The notes under the pieces are model-generated. The model made no database searches, was not told where the DNA came from, and worked only from the letters and a program-made list of their open reading frames with translations. A stretch of DNA of 64,000 nt, taken from positions 87,195 to 151,194 of the forward strand of contig NZ_ML762429.1 in the NCBI RefSeq assembly GCF_009498735.1, written 5' to 3'. Origin of the DNA: Gracilibacillus oryzae. GTDB taxonomy: Bacteria > Bacillota > Bacilli > Bacillales > Amphibacillaceae. Below are positions 45,675 to 53,159 of this stretch, in pieces. The position numbers and the translations under genes are program-made. Positions within the stretch are counted from its first letter, which is position 1, and every line of letters starts with the position of its first letter.

Positions 45675-47618
45675 TCACTCATACTTCCCTTGATCTTCAG
45701 CCACTTCTCCCCAATCAGTAAAAAACTCATTCTCTTTATAAACTCTATTCACTAGCTCTAATCGCTCTTTAAAGTACTCCGACAATTTCTTGTCAGTACA
45801 ATAAATAAAGCAACCCTTTTGTCCTCTGGTCATTAACGTCCTGTATGTATTTCGAATTATTTCATCCGCCAATTTAGCAGCTTCTTCTGGCTTCTCTTTA
45901 AACAACTTCTTTATACCAAATAATGCCCTATCAGTTTTTGCCCTTTGGTTATAATCTGTAATCACTTCTTCATTTGCAAATCGTAAATCATCACCAATAA
46001 TGACTCCAACATAATCAAACTCTAGCCCTTGACATGTATGAATACATCCTGCTTCATTAATAGAGTCTTTGTCTATTGCCCAGGTAGCTGAGTTTCCTAA
46101 ATTCCAGCTCATTTTAAAGTTATAGTCAGGTAGAATGATATCATCATAGTCTGGCTTATCTCTTCCTGCTTTATCCCAATTCCAACAATATCCTGCAACT
46201 ATTCTTGACTTGTTATTATTCTCATTTAACTTTTCTATTTCTGATTTTAACTCATTTGGGTTATCGAATACGCGAAAGTCATACTGGCCGCCAATGTACT
46301 GGCTGTTTGCTGTTTCCCTGATTTGAAGGACATCATCAAGCCACGCAAGGTAGCCATCAGATCCATTACATCTAAACTGGGATTCCAAATTCAAAATCTC
46401 AATATTTGCATCATTATCCTGGGCAAAATGTTGTATTTGTTCTAAGCTTCCAGCATCGTTGATAGTGACTTTTTGCCTTTCATCAATAAAAAAGATTGAG
46501 TATTTTGCTGCGTTAATAATTTCCTTCGTCTGGTTTTCTCCTAAATGTTGAAACATACCCGATTTCTCATTCAACCGGTGTGCCTCGTCTATAATTAATG
46601 CATCAAACTCATCTTTTGGTGATTCAACATAGCTTCCAGAACCCTTAAACAAATTATCAATATGTCCTTTGCGAAAGTCTTGCTTTAATTTAGTAGAATA
46701 TATATTTCTAGGGGCAGAATTTTTGGTAACATATTGGCACACCATCTGGCGCTTTGTTAATTCCACTAATAAATTTATCGCTAAAACAGATTTACCAGTT
46801 CCAGGTCCGCCTTTCACAACTAATACTTGCTTAGTTCCTGTACGAAGCGCCTCTTCAGCCATATAAATGGCTTGTTCATATACTACTTTTTGATCATCAA
46901 TCATAACGAACTCTTGATTACCTTTTAACATTTGATTTAATGCATCTTGTAATGATTTTGAGGGTCTAATCTTACCCTTTTCGATTTTATATAGGTTCTC
47001 CTTATTGTCACCTATAGTAATGTGACGCTTAATAAAGTCCCGCAGCTTTTGAGAATCTCCCTTAACAAAAATAGGAGCTTGATCAATATAGAAACTATAA
47101 ATATTATCTGATAGGGGATCATTTTTCTGAGTTATGTAATTATGCAAGTAAGCACAAGGATAAAGCTGCATTTCTTCTTTTTGAGCGTTTTCATTATAAT
47201 CTTCAATAAGAGAAGCATAGGAAGATGCTTGGTAGGAGGGATGTGTGGTTTCTCTTATTCCTTTTCCTAAATATGTCTTAACAATAGCTTCTTTTCCCTC
47301 TACTTTTTCCACAGACTCCCATTGTTTCAATTCTACTATAATTATTGAGTTTTCATCTTTATTTCTTCCACTAATGAGGAAATCTACCCTTCTAGAGGTA
47401 TGGGGAATATTAAACTCTATTGCTATCCCTGCATCATCGGGAATTTCCCGGTCACTTAATACTCTATACATATACTGCATAGAATTGTCCCAGGATCTTA
47501 CTTCTCTTTCATTAATATTTCCGATCTTCGCATTATAATTTTTGGTGATATTATTTACTAGTTCATCGTTAAATACATCGTCGAGAAAAGCTGTTTTTGT
47601 GGATTCGTATACAATCAT
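45675..47618 (-). CDS. DUF2075 helicase with N-terminal nuclease-like domain
   Basis: About 647 residues. The N-terminus has a PD-(D/E)XK-like core (RRVDFLISG, then IIIVELKQW; Asp79, Glu96, Lys98). Walker A is GGPGTGKS (270-277). Then LIIDEAHRLN, FFIDERQKV, LESQFRC and TCQGLEFDYVGVIIGDD are the superfamily-1 motifs of the DUF2075/Schlafen-like group. The start is set at 47618, 8 bases after GGAGATG. It is the first gene of the operon, with a good promoter at 47738-47767. Confidence 0.88.
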   Translation of the reverse strand: MIVYESTKTAFLDDVFNDELVNNITKNYNAKIGNINEREVRSWDNSMQYMYRVLSDREIPDDAGIAIEFNIPHTSRRVDFLISGRNKDENSIIIVELKQWESVEKVEGKEAIVKTYLGKGIRETTHPSYQASSYASLIEDYNENAQKEEMQLYPCAYLHNYITQKNDPLSDNIYSFYIDQAPIFVKGDSQKLRDFIKRHITIGDNKENLYKIEKGKIRPSKSLQDALNQMLKGNQEFVMIDDQKVVYEQAIYMAEEALRTGTKQVLVVKGGPGTGKSVLAINLLVELTKRQMVCQYVTKNSAPRNIYSTKLKQDFRKGHIDNLFKGSGSYVESPKDEFDALIIDEAHRLNEKSGMFQHLGENQTKEIINAAKYSIFFIDERQKVTINDAGSLEQIQHFAQDNDANIEILNLESQFRCNGSDGYLAWLDDVLQIRETANSQYIGGQYDFRVFDNPNELKSEIEKLNENNNKSRIVAGYCWNWDKAGRDKPDYDDIILPDYNFKMSWNLGNSATWAIDKDSINEAGCIHTCQGLEFDYVGVIIGDDLRFANEEVITDYNQRAKTDRALFGIKKLFKEKPEEAAKLADEIIRNTYRTLMTRGQKGCFIYCTDKKLSEYFKERLELVNRVYKENEFFTDWGEVAEDQGKYE

Positions 47619-47705
47619 GGTTTCATCTCCGAACTTCAAGTTAGTTGTTTTATTTTAGAATATATACACTTTTTTATAGGTCTTTTCAACTCACTCATTT
47701 AATTA

Positions 47706-47738
47706 TTTAGGTAATTCTATTTATTAAACACACCTAAA
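47706..47738 (-). promoter_or_regulatory. Inverted repeat at the operon transcription start
   Basis: TTTAGGT and ACCTAAA (seven-base arms, 19 bases apart) lie just downstream of the -10 box. The placement fits an operator that a dimeric repressor could use to keep the operon silent. Confidence 0.55.
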
Positions 47739-47767
47739 TTATACCATTTTATTTATTAATAGAACAA
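47738..47767 (-). promoter_or_regulatory. Sigma-A promoter of the six-gene operon
   Basis: Minus strand: -35 TTGTTC (47762-47767), 18-base spacer, extended -10 TGGTATAAT (core 47738-47743). It lies 120 bases upstream of the DUF2075 start codon. Confidence 0.7.
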
Positions 47768-47861
47768 ATAAATCTCGAATTTCATGACTTTTTATTTAGT
47801 ATTTATTAAAACAATAAAACTAGGAGAGTTCTTTCAATGAAATTAATTTGTTTAGCTATTA

Positions 47862-47890
47862 TTGACAAGTAATAAATAATGTTATATATT
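47862..47890 (+). promoter_or_regulatory. Sigma-A promoter of the YjzC-like gene
   Basis: -35 TTGACA (47862-47867), 17-base spacer, -10 TATATT (47885-47890), 45 bases before the start codon. It is divergent from the operon promoter about 95 bases away. Confidence 0.8.
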
Positions 47891-47934
47891 AATAACAGAA
47901 CATACGTTCCTAATAGGATCAGGAGGTGAGTATA

Positions 47935-48135
47935 ATGGCTATTGGAGATAGATATAAAACCGGGCAACGTTCCCCAGCAAATGCGTATTATAAATGGGAT
48001 GGTTATACGGATGGAACAAATTCACCAAGACCTACTTCAGAAGAGCAAAAAATTCGATTAGAGAAGGGTGAAGTGTTTCCACCAATAAACTCATGTGATA
48101 AAGGAGCTTATTGGCGTATGACTTCGTATGCTTAA
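47935..48135 (+). CDS. YjzC-like small protein
   Basis: A 66-residue soluble protein: GDRYKTGQRSPANAYYKWDG at the start, then KIRLEKGEVFPP, similar to the YjzC family (GxxFKPGxxxPxxGxY pattern). Function unknown. AGGAGGTGAG lies 6 bases before the chosen ATG; three upstream codons in frame overlap that site. It has its own strong promoter and terminator and is divergent from the operon. Being on the element could mean cargo or a captured host gene. Confidence 0.75.
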   Translation: MAIGDRYKTGQRSPANAYYKWDGYTDGTNSPRPTSEEQKIRLEKGEVFPPINSCDKGAYWRMTSYA

Positions 48136-48146
48136 TTCTTGCATCA

Positions 48147-48191
48147 CATCTAGCTTGAAGCATATTTCTTCAAGCTAGATGTAAGCGTTTT
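48147..48191 (+). terminator. Terminator of the YjzC-like gene
   Basis: Perfect 14-bp arms (48147-48160, 48168-48181), 7-base loop, then GTTTTT a few bases on. Confidence 0.9.
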
Positions 48192-48375
48192 TCTACCAAA
48201 CGGCTTTGGGTTCATCTGAAATTATAGACTGGTGTGATTTACATTTTAAATTTTATTTTTAACTGGGAAGAAAGAGTATGATCTTATTTTTTGATCATAA
48301 TCGAAATCTATTATATCTAATATAATTTGCAGCTCTCGGATTAAGTAAATGATGCTTTTTCTATAAATACCTCAT

Positions 48376-48393
48376 CTACTTGTGACGCGGTTC
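48376..48393 (-). other. rlmH-3'-end-like attachment site
   Basis: On the minus strand GAACCGCGTCACAAGTAG, differing from the intact rlmH end only at a few, mostly silent, positions. It carries the same CCTCAT flank as the site at 36109. The rest of rlmH is absent. Confidence 0.7.
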
Positions 48394-48510
48394 ATCAAAA
48401 GTCATTTATAATATATATGAACATACTTGAAAATCCATTATTATGTATAATGATAATATAGAAAAATAAGTTATTGTGACCGTCAAGTAGAATGACACAA
48501 TTTTTGCTGA

Positions 48511-48612
48511 TTAATTTGATACACTTGGTTGACCAAATATAGGTGATCTATGCTTCATTCGCCGAATGTCTTCATTCAAGTGAATGATTTCTACTCGGTG
48601 TAGGATGCGGTC
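48511..48612 (-). pseudogene. IS21-family IstB 3' remnant
   Basis: The minus-strand frame reads DRILHRVEIIHLNEDIRRMK and ends SPIFGQPSVSN with a stop. This matches the C-terminus of IstB ATPase helpers (DRLLH..., followed by a SYR-like motif). TGACCGTCAAGTAGAATGAC at about 48477 resembles an IS21 terminal repeat. The rest of the insertion sequence is missing. Confidence 0.65.
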
Positions 48613-48784
48613 CAATATAAGCTATTCCAACGCTATAAAATTAGAATGAACTTTGATCCGAAACTTCTCCCTAAATGAAAATCTAGTAGTATTACAATAC
48701 AATTGGATTTAGAGACTTTTTAAAAGTTTTTAAACAACAAAGTAAAAAGTAATAGATGTTAATGTAATATAAAGAATAAACATA

Positions 48785-48814
48785 AAAATAAACGTCACTA
48801 AAACAGAGACGTTT
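48785..48814 (-). terminator. Terminator of the nuclease gene
   Basis: AAACGTC/GACGTTT arms (48790-48796, 48808-48814), directly after the stop codon, then TTTATTTTTATG context on the minus strand. Confidence 0.7.
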
Positions 48815-50398
48815 TCAACCTTTATGGATATAATATTTTTTAAGGATTTCTATTATGTGGTTTTCTCTTTTTTCTTCTAATAATTTAAGTAATTTTTCTC
48901 CATCATAAAAGACATCGAGAGTTTCTGGTTTTACGTTTTTATGTGTATTTATGTTTTCCAATGCTTTTGATGCATCCTCTGAAAATTTAGCAGTGGTAAT
49001 ATAACATCCTTTAACCGGAAATGAATTTTGTTTTTGTAACTCCTCTCTAGCGAATGGTAATGTCGTGTTAAAAAACCATTTAACTGTATTTTTCTTATCA
49101 TGTGGTTTTAATGGTATTTCAATGTTAGAGTTTCTACCTTTAAATTCATAAACAATAATTTCCTGTTTTTGAAAGTCCCGAACAATTACATCATATTCGT
49201 ATTCACGAGGTGTTCCATCATCTTCTTTTCTTTTTAAAACCTTGCCTTGTTCTATTGATGCATCTGGATACATTTTTTTTATAAAAGGATACATCAATGC
49301 TTCAAACAAATCACCTTTCATATTTCCTAAATTATTTGATTGTCCAGACTTGTCCATATCAGATAATGTTGAATCCACATTCTCTATAATATCTTCAGAT
49401 GTACCAAAATCATTAGCTATTGCACTTTTGATTTCTTTGACTTTATGAATGATGGGATATATATTTTCTCCATAAATTGACCCTAAATTAAGCATTATAA
49501 AACCTAATTTTTTTAATTGGCTAAATGCATGTGAAGTAATTTCTTGATAAACAACTATAGGTAGTATTTTTCTTTCATTTTTTGCACTTGAGCGGACAGC
49601 TTGTACTCTTCTTAAAAAGCCCTGAACATCACATGACATATAAGTTCTAGAAACAACTACATCTATTACAACTAAAGTCTTCTTTTCATCCCGTTCATTA
49701 TTACTTCTTAAAACAGTATTATAACCTGTGGTGTTTGTATAAGCGTAAGCATCCCAAACGTAATTATTATGTTCAGCACCTTTAGTCAATTTAGTTGCAT
49801 TTCTATATACAAAAAACCTATTATCAATAAAATTATGCTTTATTAACCAATTACGTATATCTGGAATGAACATGCAATCCAAAACCATATTATTTTTATG
49901 TTGATATATCAATGAAATAGAATTTTTTTTATGACTTGATAAAATTATATAGTTAATACCACTCTTAGTTTCAATCTCTACCAACCTTAAGTTAATCAGC
50001 ATACTTAATATTTCATTCAATGTATTAGACTTTTCTTTTTCTTTTCTTACGGGTGATGCTGTAATCTTTAAACTTTCATAATATGAAATAATTCCGTTAT
50101 TGGATTCTAGTAAGTTTAATAAGTGATATACTGGTGGCCGATTCTTCTTTGTTATCTCTTTAACAATATTAGTATTTAGTCCTTTTTTGTTACCATAGTA
50201 AACATACTGGCCATTACCAAATGTTACAGGATTACTTGATTTCATAACTTCTTTATCACAAGCCCTCGAAATAATCTTCCTTGCATTATCAGATGTTATT
50301 CGAAATTTATCTTGTAACATTTGGTTTAATTCTTTGCCCGTTTTAAAGACATTCTCATTTGAAAATATTTCTTTTAGATACTTATGATATTTGCTCAC
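48815..50398 (-). CDS. wHTH and PD-(D/E)XK nuclease-like protein
   Basis: A 527-residue protein of no family I can name. The first 80 residues look like a winged helix (GKELNQMLQDKFRITSDNAR, then ISRACDKEVM). The middle contains strands TLVVIDVVVSR and KILPIVVYQE. The C-terminus has a nuclease signature: Glu in GDLFEALMYP (about 365), Asp403 in YEYDVIVRD, and E418-F-K420-G-R. A stand-alone restriction-like or abortive nuclease is plausible. It sits alone between the rlmH-end repeats at 48376 and 51063, with a duplicated upstream region. Confidence 0.7.
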   Translation of the reverse strand: MSKYHKYLKEIFSNENVFKTGKELNQMLQDKFRITSDNARKIISRACDKEVMKSSNPVTFGNGQYVYYGNKKGLNTNIVKEITKKNRPPVYHLLNLLESNNGIISYYESLKITASPVRKEKEKSNTLNEILSMLINLRLVEIETKSGINYIILSSHKKNSISLIYQHKNNMVLDCMFIPDIRNWLIKHNFIDNRFFVYRNATKLTKGAEHNNYVWDAYAYTNTTGYNTVLRSNNERDEKKTLVVIDVVVSRTYMSCDVQGFLRRVQAVRSSAKNERKILPIVVYQEITSHAFSQLKKLGFIMLNLGSIYGENIYPIIHKVKEIKSAIANDFGTSEDIIENVDSTLSDMDKSGQSNNLGNMKGDLFEALMYPFIKKMYPDASIEQGKVLKRKEDDGTPREYEYDVIVRDFQKQEIIVYEFKGRNSNIEIPLKPHDKKNTVKWFFNTTLPFAREELQKQNSFPVKGCYITTAKFSEDASKALENINTHKNVKPETLDVFYDGEKLLKLLEEKRENHIIEILKKYYIHKG

Positions 50399-50420
50399 TT
50401 AATCACCCCTATATAAATGT

Positions 50421-50550
50421 TGTCACACTGCCCTTATATTATTTAAATTAATATTAAATAGTGCTTTCATTTTCTTTATAAAACATTGATAAATTAACAT
50501 TTTTCTAATATTTCCTCTACTAAAAATGTCACACATATATCAATTTTATA
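50421..50550 (+). repeat. 130-bp direct repeat, copy A
   Basis: This starts TGTCACACTGCCC and ends TGTCACACATA plus a short AT tail. It is over 90% the same, by eye, as copy B at 50698-50827. It lies immediately upstream of the nuclease gene (start 50398). Confidence 0.9.
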
Positions 50551-50697
50551 GTATTCTGTAAGTTTGTGGGTAAATATATGTGATAAGATGATAATTTCAT
50601 TATTTACTGGTTTGTTTATGCTCTAGTCCATCACCTAAATTCAAATCACTTTTACCACTACACACTTATCAATTATTTTTCCACATTTAAATAGGCT

Positions 50698-50827
50698 TGT
50701 CACACTGCCCTTATATTATTTAAATTAATATTAAATAGTGCTTCCATTTTCTTTTCAAAACATTGATAAATCAACATTTCTCTAATATTTTCTCTACTGG
50801 AAGTGTCACACATACATTCATTTTATA
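50698..50827 (+). repeat. 130-bp direct repeat, copy B
   Basis: The second copy is in the same orientation, 277 bases away, with only a few substitutions. Both copies are bounded by TGTCACA words. No ORF covers both copies. Copy B abuts the recombinase relic. Confidence 0.9.
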
Positions 50828-50829
50828 AA

Positions 50830-51050
50830 ATGTTTGTAGTATATGTATTAAATAAGCCGTCTATTAAAGTAGTTTCTTTGGAACAAGTGCATAGTATTTT
50901 AATTAAATTTCAAAGGTACTCCCTAAAGTATACGCTGAGGAACAAAAGGATTTACTCCATACAATCATTAATAAAATTACAGTAATTGAAAGAGATTCAC
51001 CAGATGAAAGAAGCGTCAAGGACATTGAATTGTTCTTTGACTTCCATTAA
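50830..51050 (+). pseudogene. C-terminal relic of a large serine recombinase
   Basis: The plus strand encodes LNKPSIKVVSLEQVHSILIK, then after one frameshift VLPKVYAEEQKDLLHTIINK, ITVIERDSPDERSVKDIELF and FDFH with a stop. This is the pattern of the extreme C-terminus of large serine recombinases (NKIT...DERSIKDIELFFD). The catalytic domain is gone. It lies tail-to-tail with rlmH, ending 14 bases from the rlmH stop, where SCC-type elements would insert. Assignment rests on motif memory, not on a search. Confidence 0.7.
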
Positions 51051-51062
51051 GAATGACTATGT

Positions 51063-51082
51063 ACTTACTTGTGATACGGTTC
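51063..51082 (-). other. rlmH 3' end: presumed attachment site
   Basis: GAACCGTATCACAAGTAA at the end of intact rlmH, the position used by SCC elements in staphylococci (orfX). Three related sequences follow downstream of rlmH in the same orientation (48376, 36109, 34507). Confidence 0.75.
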
Positions 51083-51544
51083 CCCCCGATTAATCCGAAA
51101 CCCCCGATAAACCTGCTCCAACAATATCAACCTCATCACCTGATGCGGAAACGTCATCTTAGAAAAAGATAAAGCCAAATCACTCCGCTGCTGCACTTCC
51201 TCACTGATCCCCAAAGAACCGCCAATCACAAAAGCAATCTTACTTTTCCCATAGGTCGCCAGCTCGTCCATCTTTGCAGCTAACTGTTCAGAGCTCAGCA
51301 TCTTCCCATTAATCTCAAGTGTAATCACATAAGTATCCTGACTAATATGAGCAAGAATACGCTCGCCTTCTTTTCGTTTCACTTCGATCATTTCCGCTTC
51401 ACTCATATTTTCTGGTGCCTTTTCATCTGCCACTTCGGCAATCTCTACCTTGGCATATGTACTGAGCCGTTTCATATATTCCTGGATACCTTGCTTGAGG
51501 TATTTCTCTTTTAATTTTCCAACTGTTACAATGGTTATTTTCAT
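51065..51544 (-). CDS. rlmH: 23S rRNA (pseudouridine1915-N3)-methyltransferase
   Basis: A 159-residue SPOUT-family enzyme that methylates pseudouridine 1915 of 23S rRNA. Knot motifs are [13 protein letters not shown] and the C-terminal [18 protein letters not shown]. Full length and intact. In Bacillus it follows htrA/yyxA; here about 12 kb lies between. Its 3' side is occupied by SCC-like material, and no terminator is seen next to its stop. Confidence 0.97.
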   Translation of the reverse strand: MKITIVTVGKLKEKYLKQGIQEYMKRLSTYAKVEIAEVADEKAPENMSEAEMIEVKRKEGERILAHISQDTYVITLEINGKMLSSEQLAAKMDELATYGKSKIAFVIGGSLGISEEVQQRSDLALSFSKMTFPHQVMRLILLEQVYRGFRINRGEPYHK

Positions 51545-51671
51545 TGCAGTGTCATCCTTTGCTCTTTTATCCCCTATAGTTTACCACAGTTAAAATCAAG
51601 CTATTGCCGAACCCGTAGAAACCTCATCTCTACAAAATGCAAACTCAGCAGTTCGGCAATAGAAGCTTAAT

Positions 51672-52106
51672 CTATTCAGTATCTAACTGCACAAGCATCT
51701 TATTCAAAATCCGCTTTAATTGAATCGCTTCTTCCACATCCAAATTAGTCTGTTCAATAAATTTTAACGGAATCTGTTCCGCTTGCTTCTCTGTCTGCTT
51801 GCCTTGCTCGGTTAGGACAACTTCTACGATCCGTTCATCTTCTTTGGAACGCTCCCTTTTTACTAATCCATGCTCTTCCATTCGTTTCAGCATGGGAGTC
51901 AGTGTGCCTGAATCAAGGAAAAGGCGTTTGCCTAATGCTTTTACGGAAATACGATCTTTTTCCCAGAGAACAAGTAGTACTAGGTATTGCGGGTAGGTTA
52001 TGTTCAATTCCTCCAGTAATGGACGATAGTGTTTGGTCATTTCACGTGTGGCTGCTTACACTGGAAAACAGATTTGATTATCTAATTTCATTATTTCATT
52101 TGTCAT
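51672..52106 (-). pseudogene. ohrR: OhrR-like MarR regulator with an early stop codon
   Basis: From the ATG at 52106 the frame reads MTNEIMKLDNQICFPV, then TAA, then AATREMTKHYRPLL and on through a normal MarR/OhrR domain to 51672. OhrR proteins have Tyr at this position (LYAA), so TAT to TAA explains it. The organic-peroxide-sensing Cys (in QICF) lies before the stop. The 122-residue part from the ATG at 52040 could be made, but would lack the sensor Cys and first helix. The partner gene ohrA is also ruined. Confidence 0.8.
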
Positions 52107-52170
52107 TGTTGATCACTCTTAGGCTTTATTATACCAAGTCGAGAAGTAAAATTATAATAAGTGACGCAAC

Positions 52171-52210
52171 ACAATTAAATTGCGAACAATCTATTTGTAA
52201 ACAATTAATT
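52171..52210. promoter_or_regulatory. Probable old OhrR operator
   Basis: ACAATTAAATTGC and ACAATCTATTTGT followed by ACAATTAATT resemble the tandem TACAATT-AATTGTA OhrR sites. It lies between the divergent ohrR and ohrA remnants. Confidence 0.55.
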
Positions 52211-52226
52211 AAGGGCGTGTTTTAAT

Positions 52227-52410
52227 ATGGGATCAGCGTTATACACAGCATCATCAACAGCATCTGGCGGGCTATAGTATAACCAACCAGATAAAGACTC
52301 CAAGAATCTGAAGGGTTAAATGATATCAGTATATTGTAAAACGAGATTCATAATGTTACTGGGTGTTTTACGGGATGTGAGTTTGGAAGTTTCTGTAGCG
52401 CCACACAAGC
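52227..52410 (+). pseudogene. ohrA: ohrA remnant, internally deleted
   Basis: The ATG at 52227 (AAGGG upstream) starts MGSALYTASSTASGG, the N-terminus of organic hydroperoxide resistance protein OhrA, and stops at codon 17. Further on, DVSLEVSV resembles the C-terminal strand (NIDVxLxV). About two-thirds of the gene is missing between, and a strong terminator follows. Confidence 0.6.
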
Positions 52411-52444
52411 CATTATCTCAAATAATAAGTAAAATAATATTTTT

Positions 52445-52485
52445 AATTGCACAAAGGGAAACATTGCCCTTTGTGCAATTTTTAT
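52445..52485 (+). terminator. Terminator left from the ohrA gene
   Basis: Perfect 14-bp arms AATTGCACAAAGGG/CCCTTTGTGCAATT with an 8-base loop, then TTTTAT on the plus strand. It lies just upstream of the tetR gene. Confidence 0.85.
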
Positions 52486-52524
52486 GTTATAACTAAATAT
52501 AGAATGATAAGCGGAGGTGTAAAG

Positions 52525-53133
52525 ATGTCAGATGAAAGTCTAAGGTTAAAAAAGAAAAATGCTACGAGGCGTGCTCTTGCGGAAGCTGCGTTTGACTTAG
52601 CAATGGAGCGTGGTTTAGATGACTTTGTGGTAGAGGACATTGTGTCAATGGCAGGCTATTCAAGGAGAACATTTGCGAATCATTTTTCCTGTAAGGAAGA
52701 AGCAATCGCTAGCGCTCTCACCATGAATGATTTTCGAGAACATGATGAGGCACATTCCTTAGAAGGACTTACGCCACTGACTACCATCGAAATGTATATC
52801 AAGCGCAGTTTTACCATTGATAAATTACAAAGATTGCACGAATTGATTTTATTATCCAAAAGTCACCCAACCTTGAAATTATATGTGACTGGTGTTTTAA
52901 AAGAAACCCAGGACTATGCTAGACAGGGTATTAAGGAAGGTTTTGGTGATGCTTATTCTGAAGAGTATTACCACCTGTTAATTGGTGCAGTATTTGGTGC
53001 TCTAATGCCTGTCCTTGATGGAAGCATTAATGTTCATTTGCCGATTGGTGACACAGCACAAGACCAACCTGATAATGAATTTCAGAAATACATGGAAATC
53101 GTCTTCTCCAAATTAAAGGAAGGCTTCAAATAA
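52525..53133 (+). CDS. TetR-family repressor
   Basis: A 202-residue regulator. The N-terminal HTH is FVVEDIVSMAGYSRRTFANH, and the C-terminal ligand-binding domain has a typical length. GGAGGTG lies 8 bases before the ATG. The MMPL transporter gene starts 26 bases downstream, so the pair forms an operon that the repressor probably controls. The longer frame from 52447 would start inside the preceding terminator and is not used. Confidence 0.9.
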   Translation: MSDESLRLKKKNATRRALAEAAFDLAMERGLDDFVVEDIVSMAGYSRRTFANHFSCKEEAIASALTMNDFREHDEAHSLEGLTPLTTIEMYIKRSFTIDKLQRLHELILLSKSHPTLKLYVTGVLKETQDYARQGIKEGFGDAYSEEYYHLLIGAVFGALMPVLDGSINVHLPIGDTAQDQPDNEFQKYMEIVFSKLKEGFK

Positions 53134-53159
53134 AATTAAAACGAGTAGGAGTTTAGAAA

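Noticed and set aside
34507-51082. Classical SCC element with ccr genes and mec-type cargo
   Set aside because: Only a recombinase C-terminal relic remains; no intact ccrA/B/C and no resistance genes are present, so the term SCC-like is used for the site and layout only.
52447-52524. Longer N-terminus for the TetR protein
   Set aside because: It would begin inside a perfect terminator hairpin; the ATG at 52525 has a strong ribosome site.
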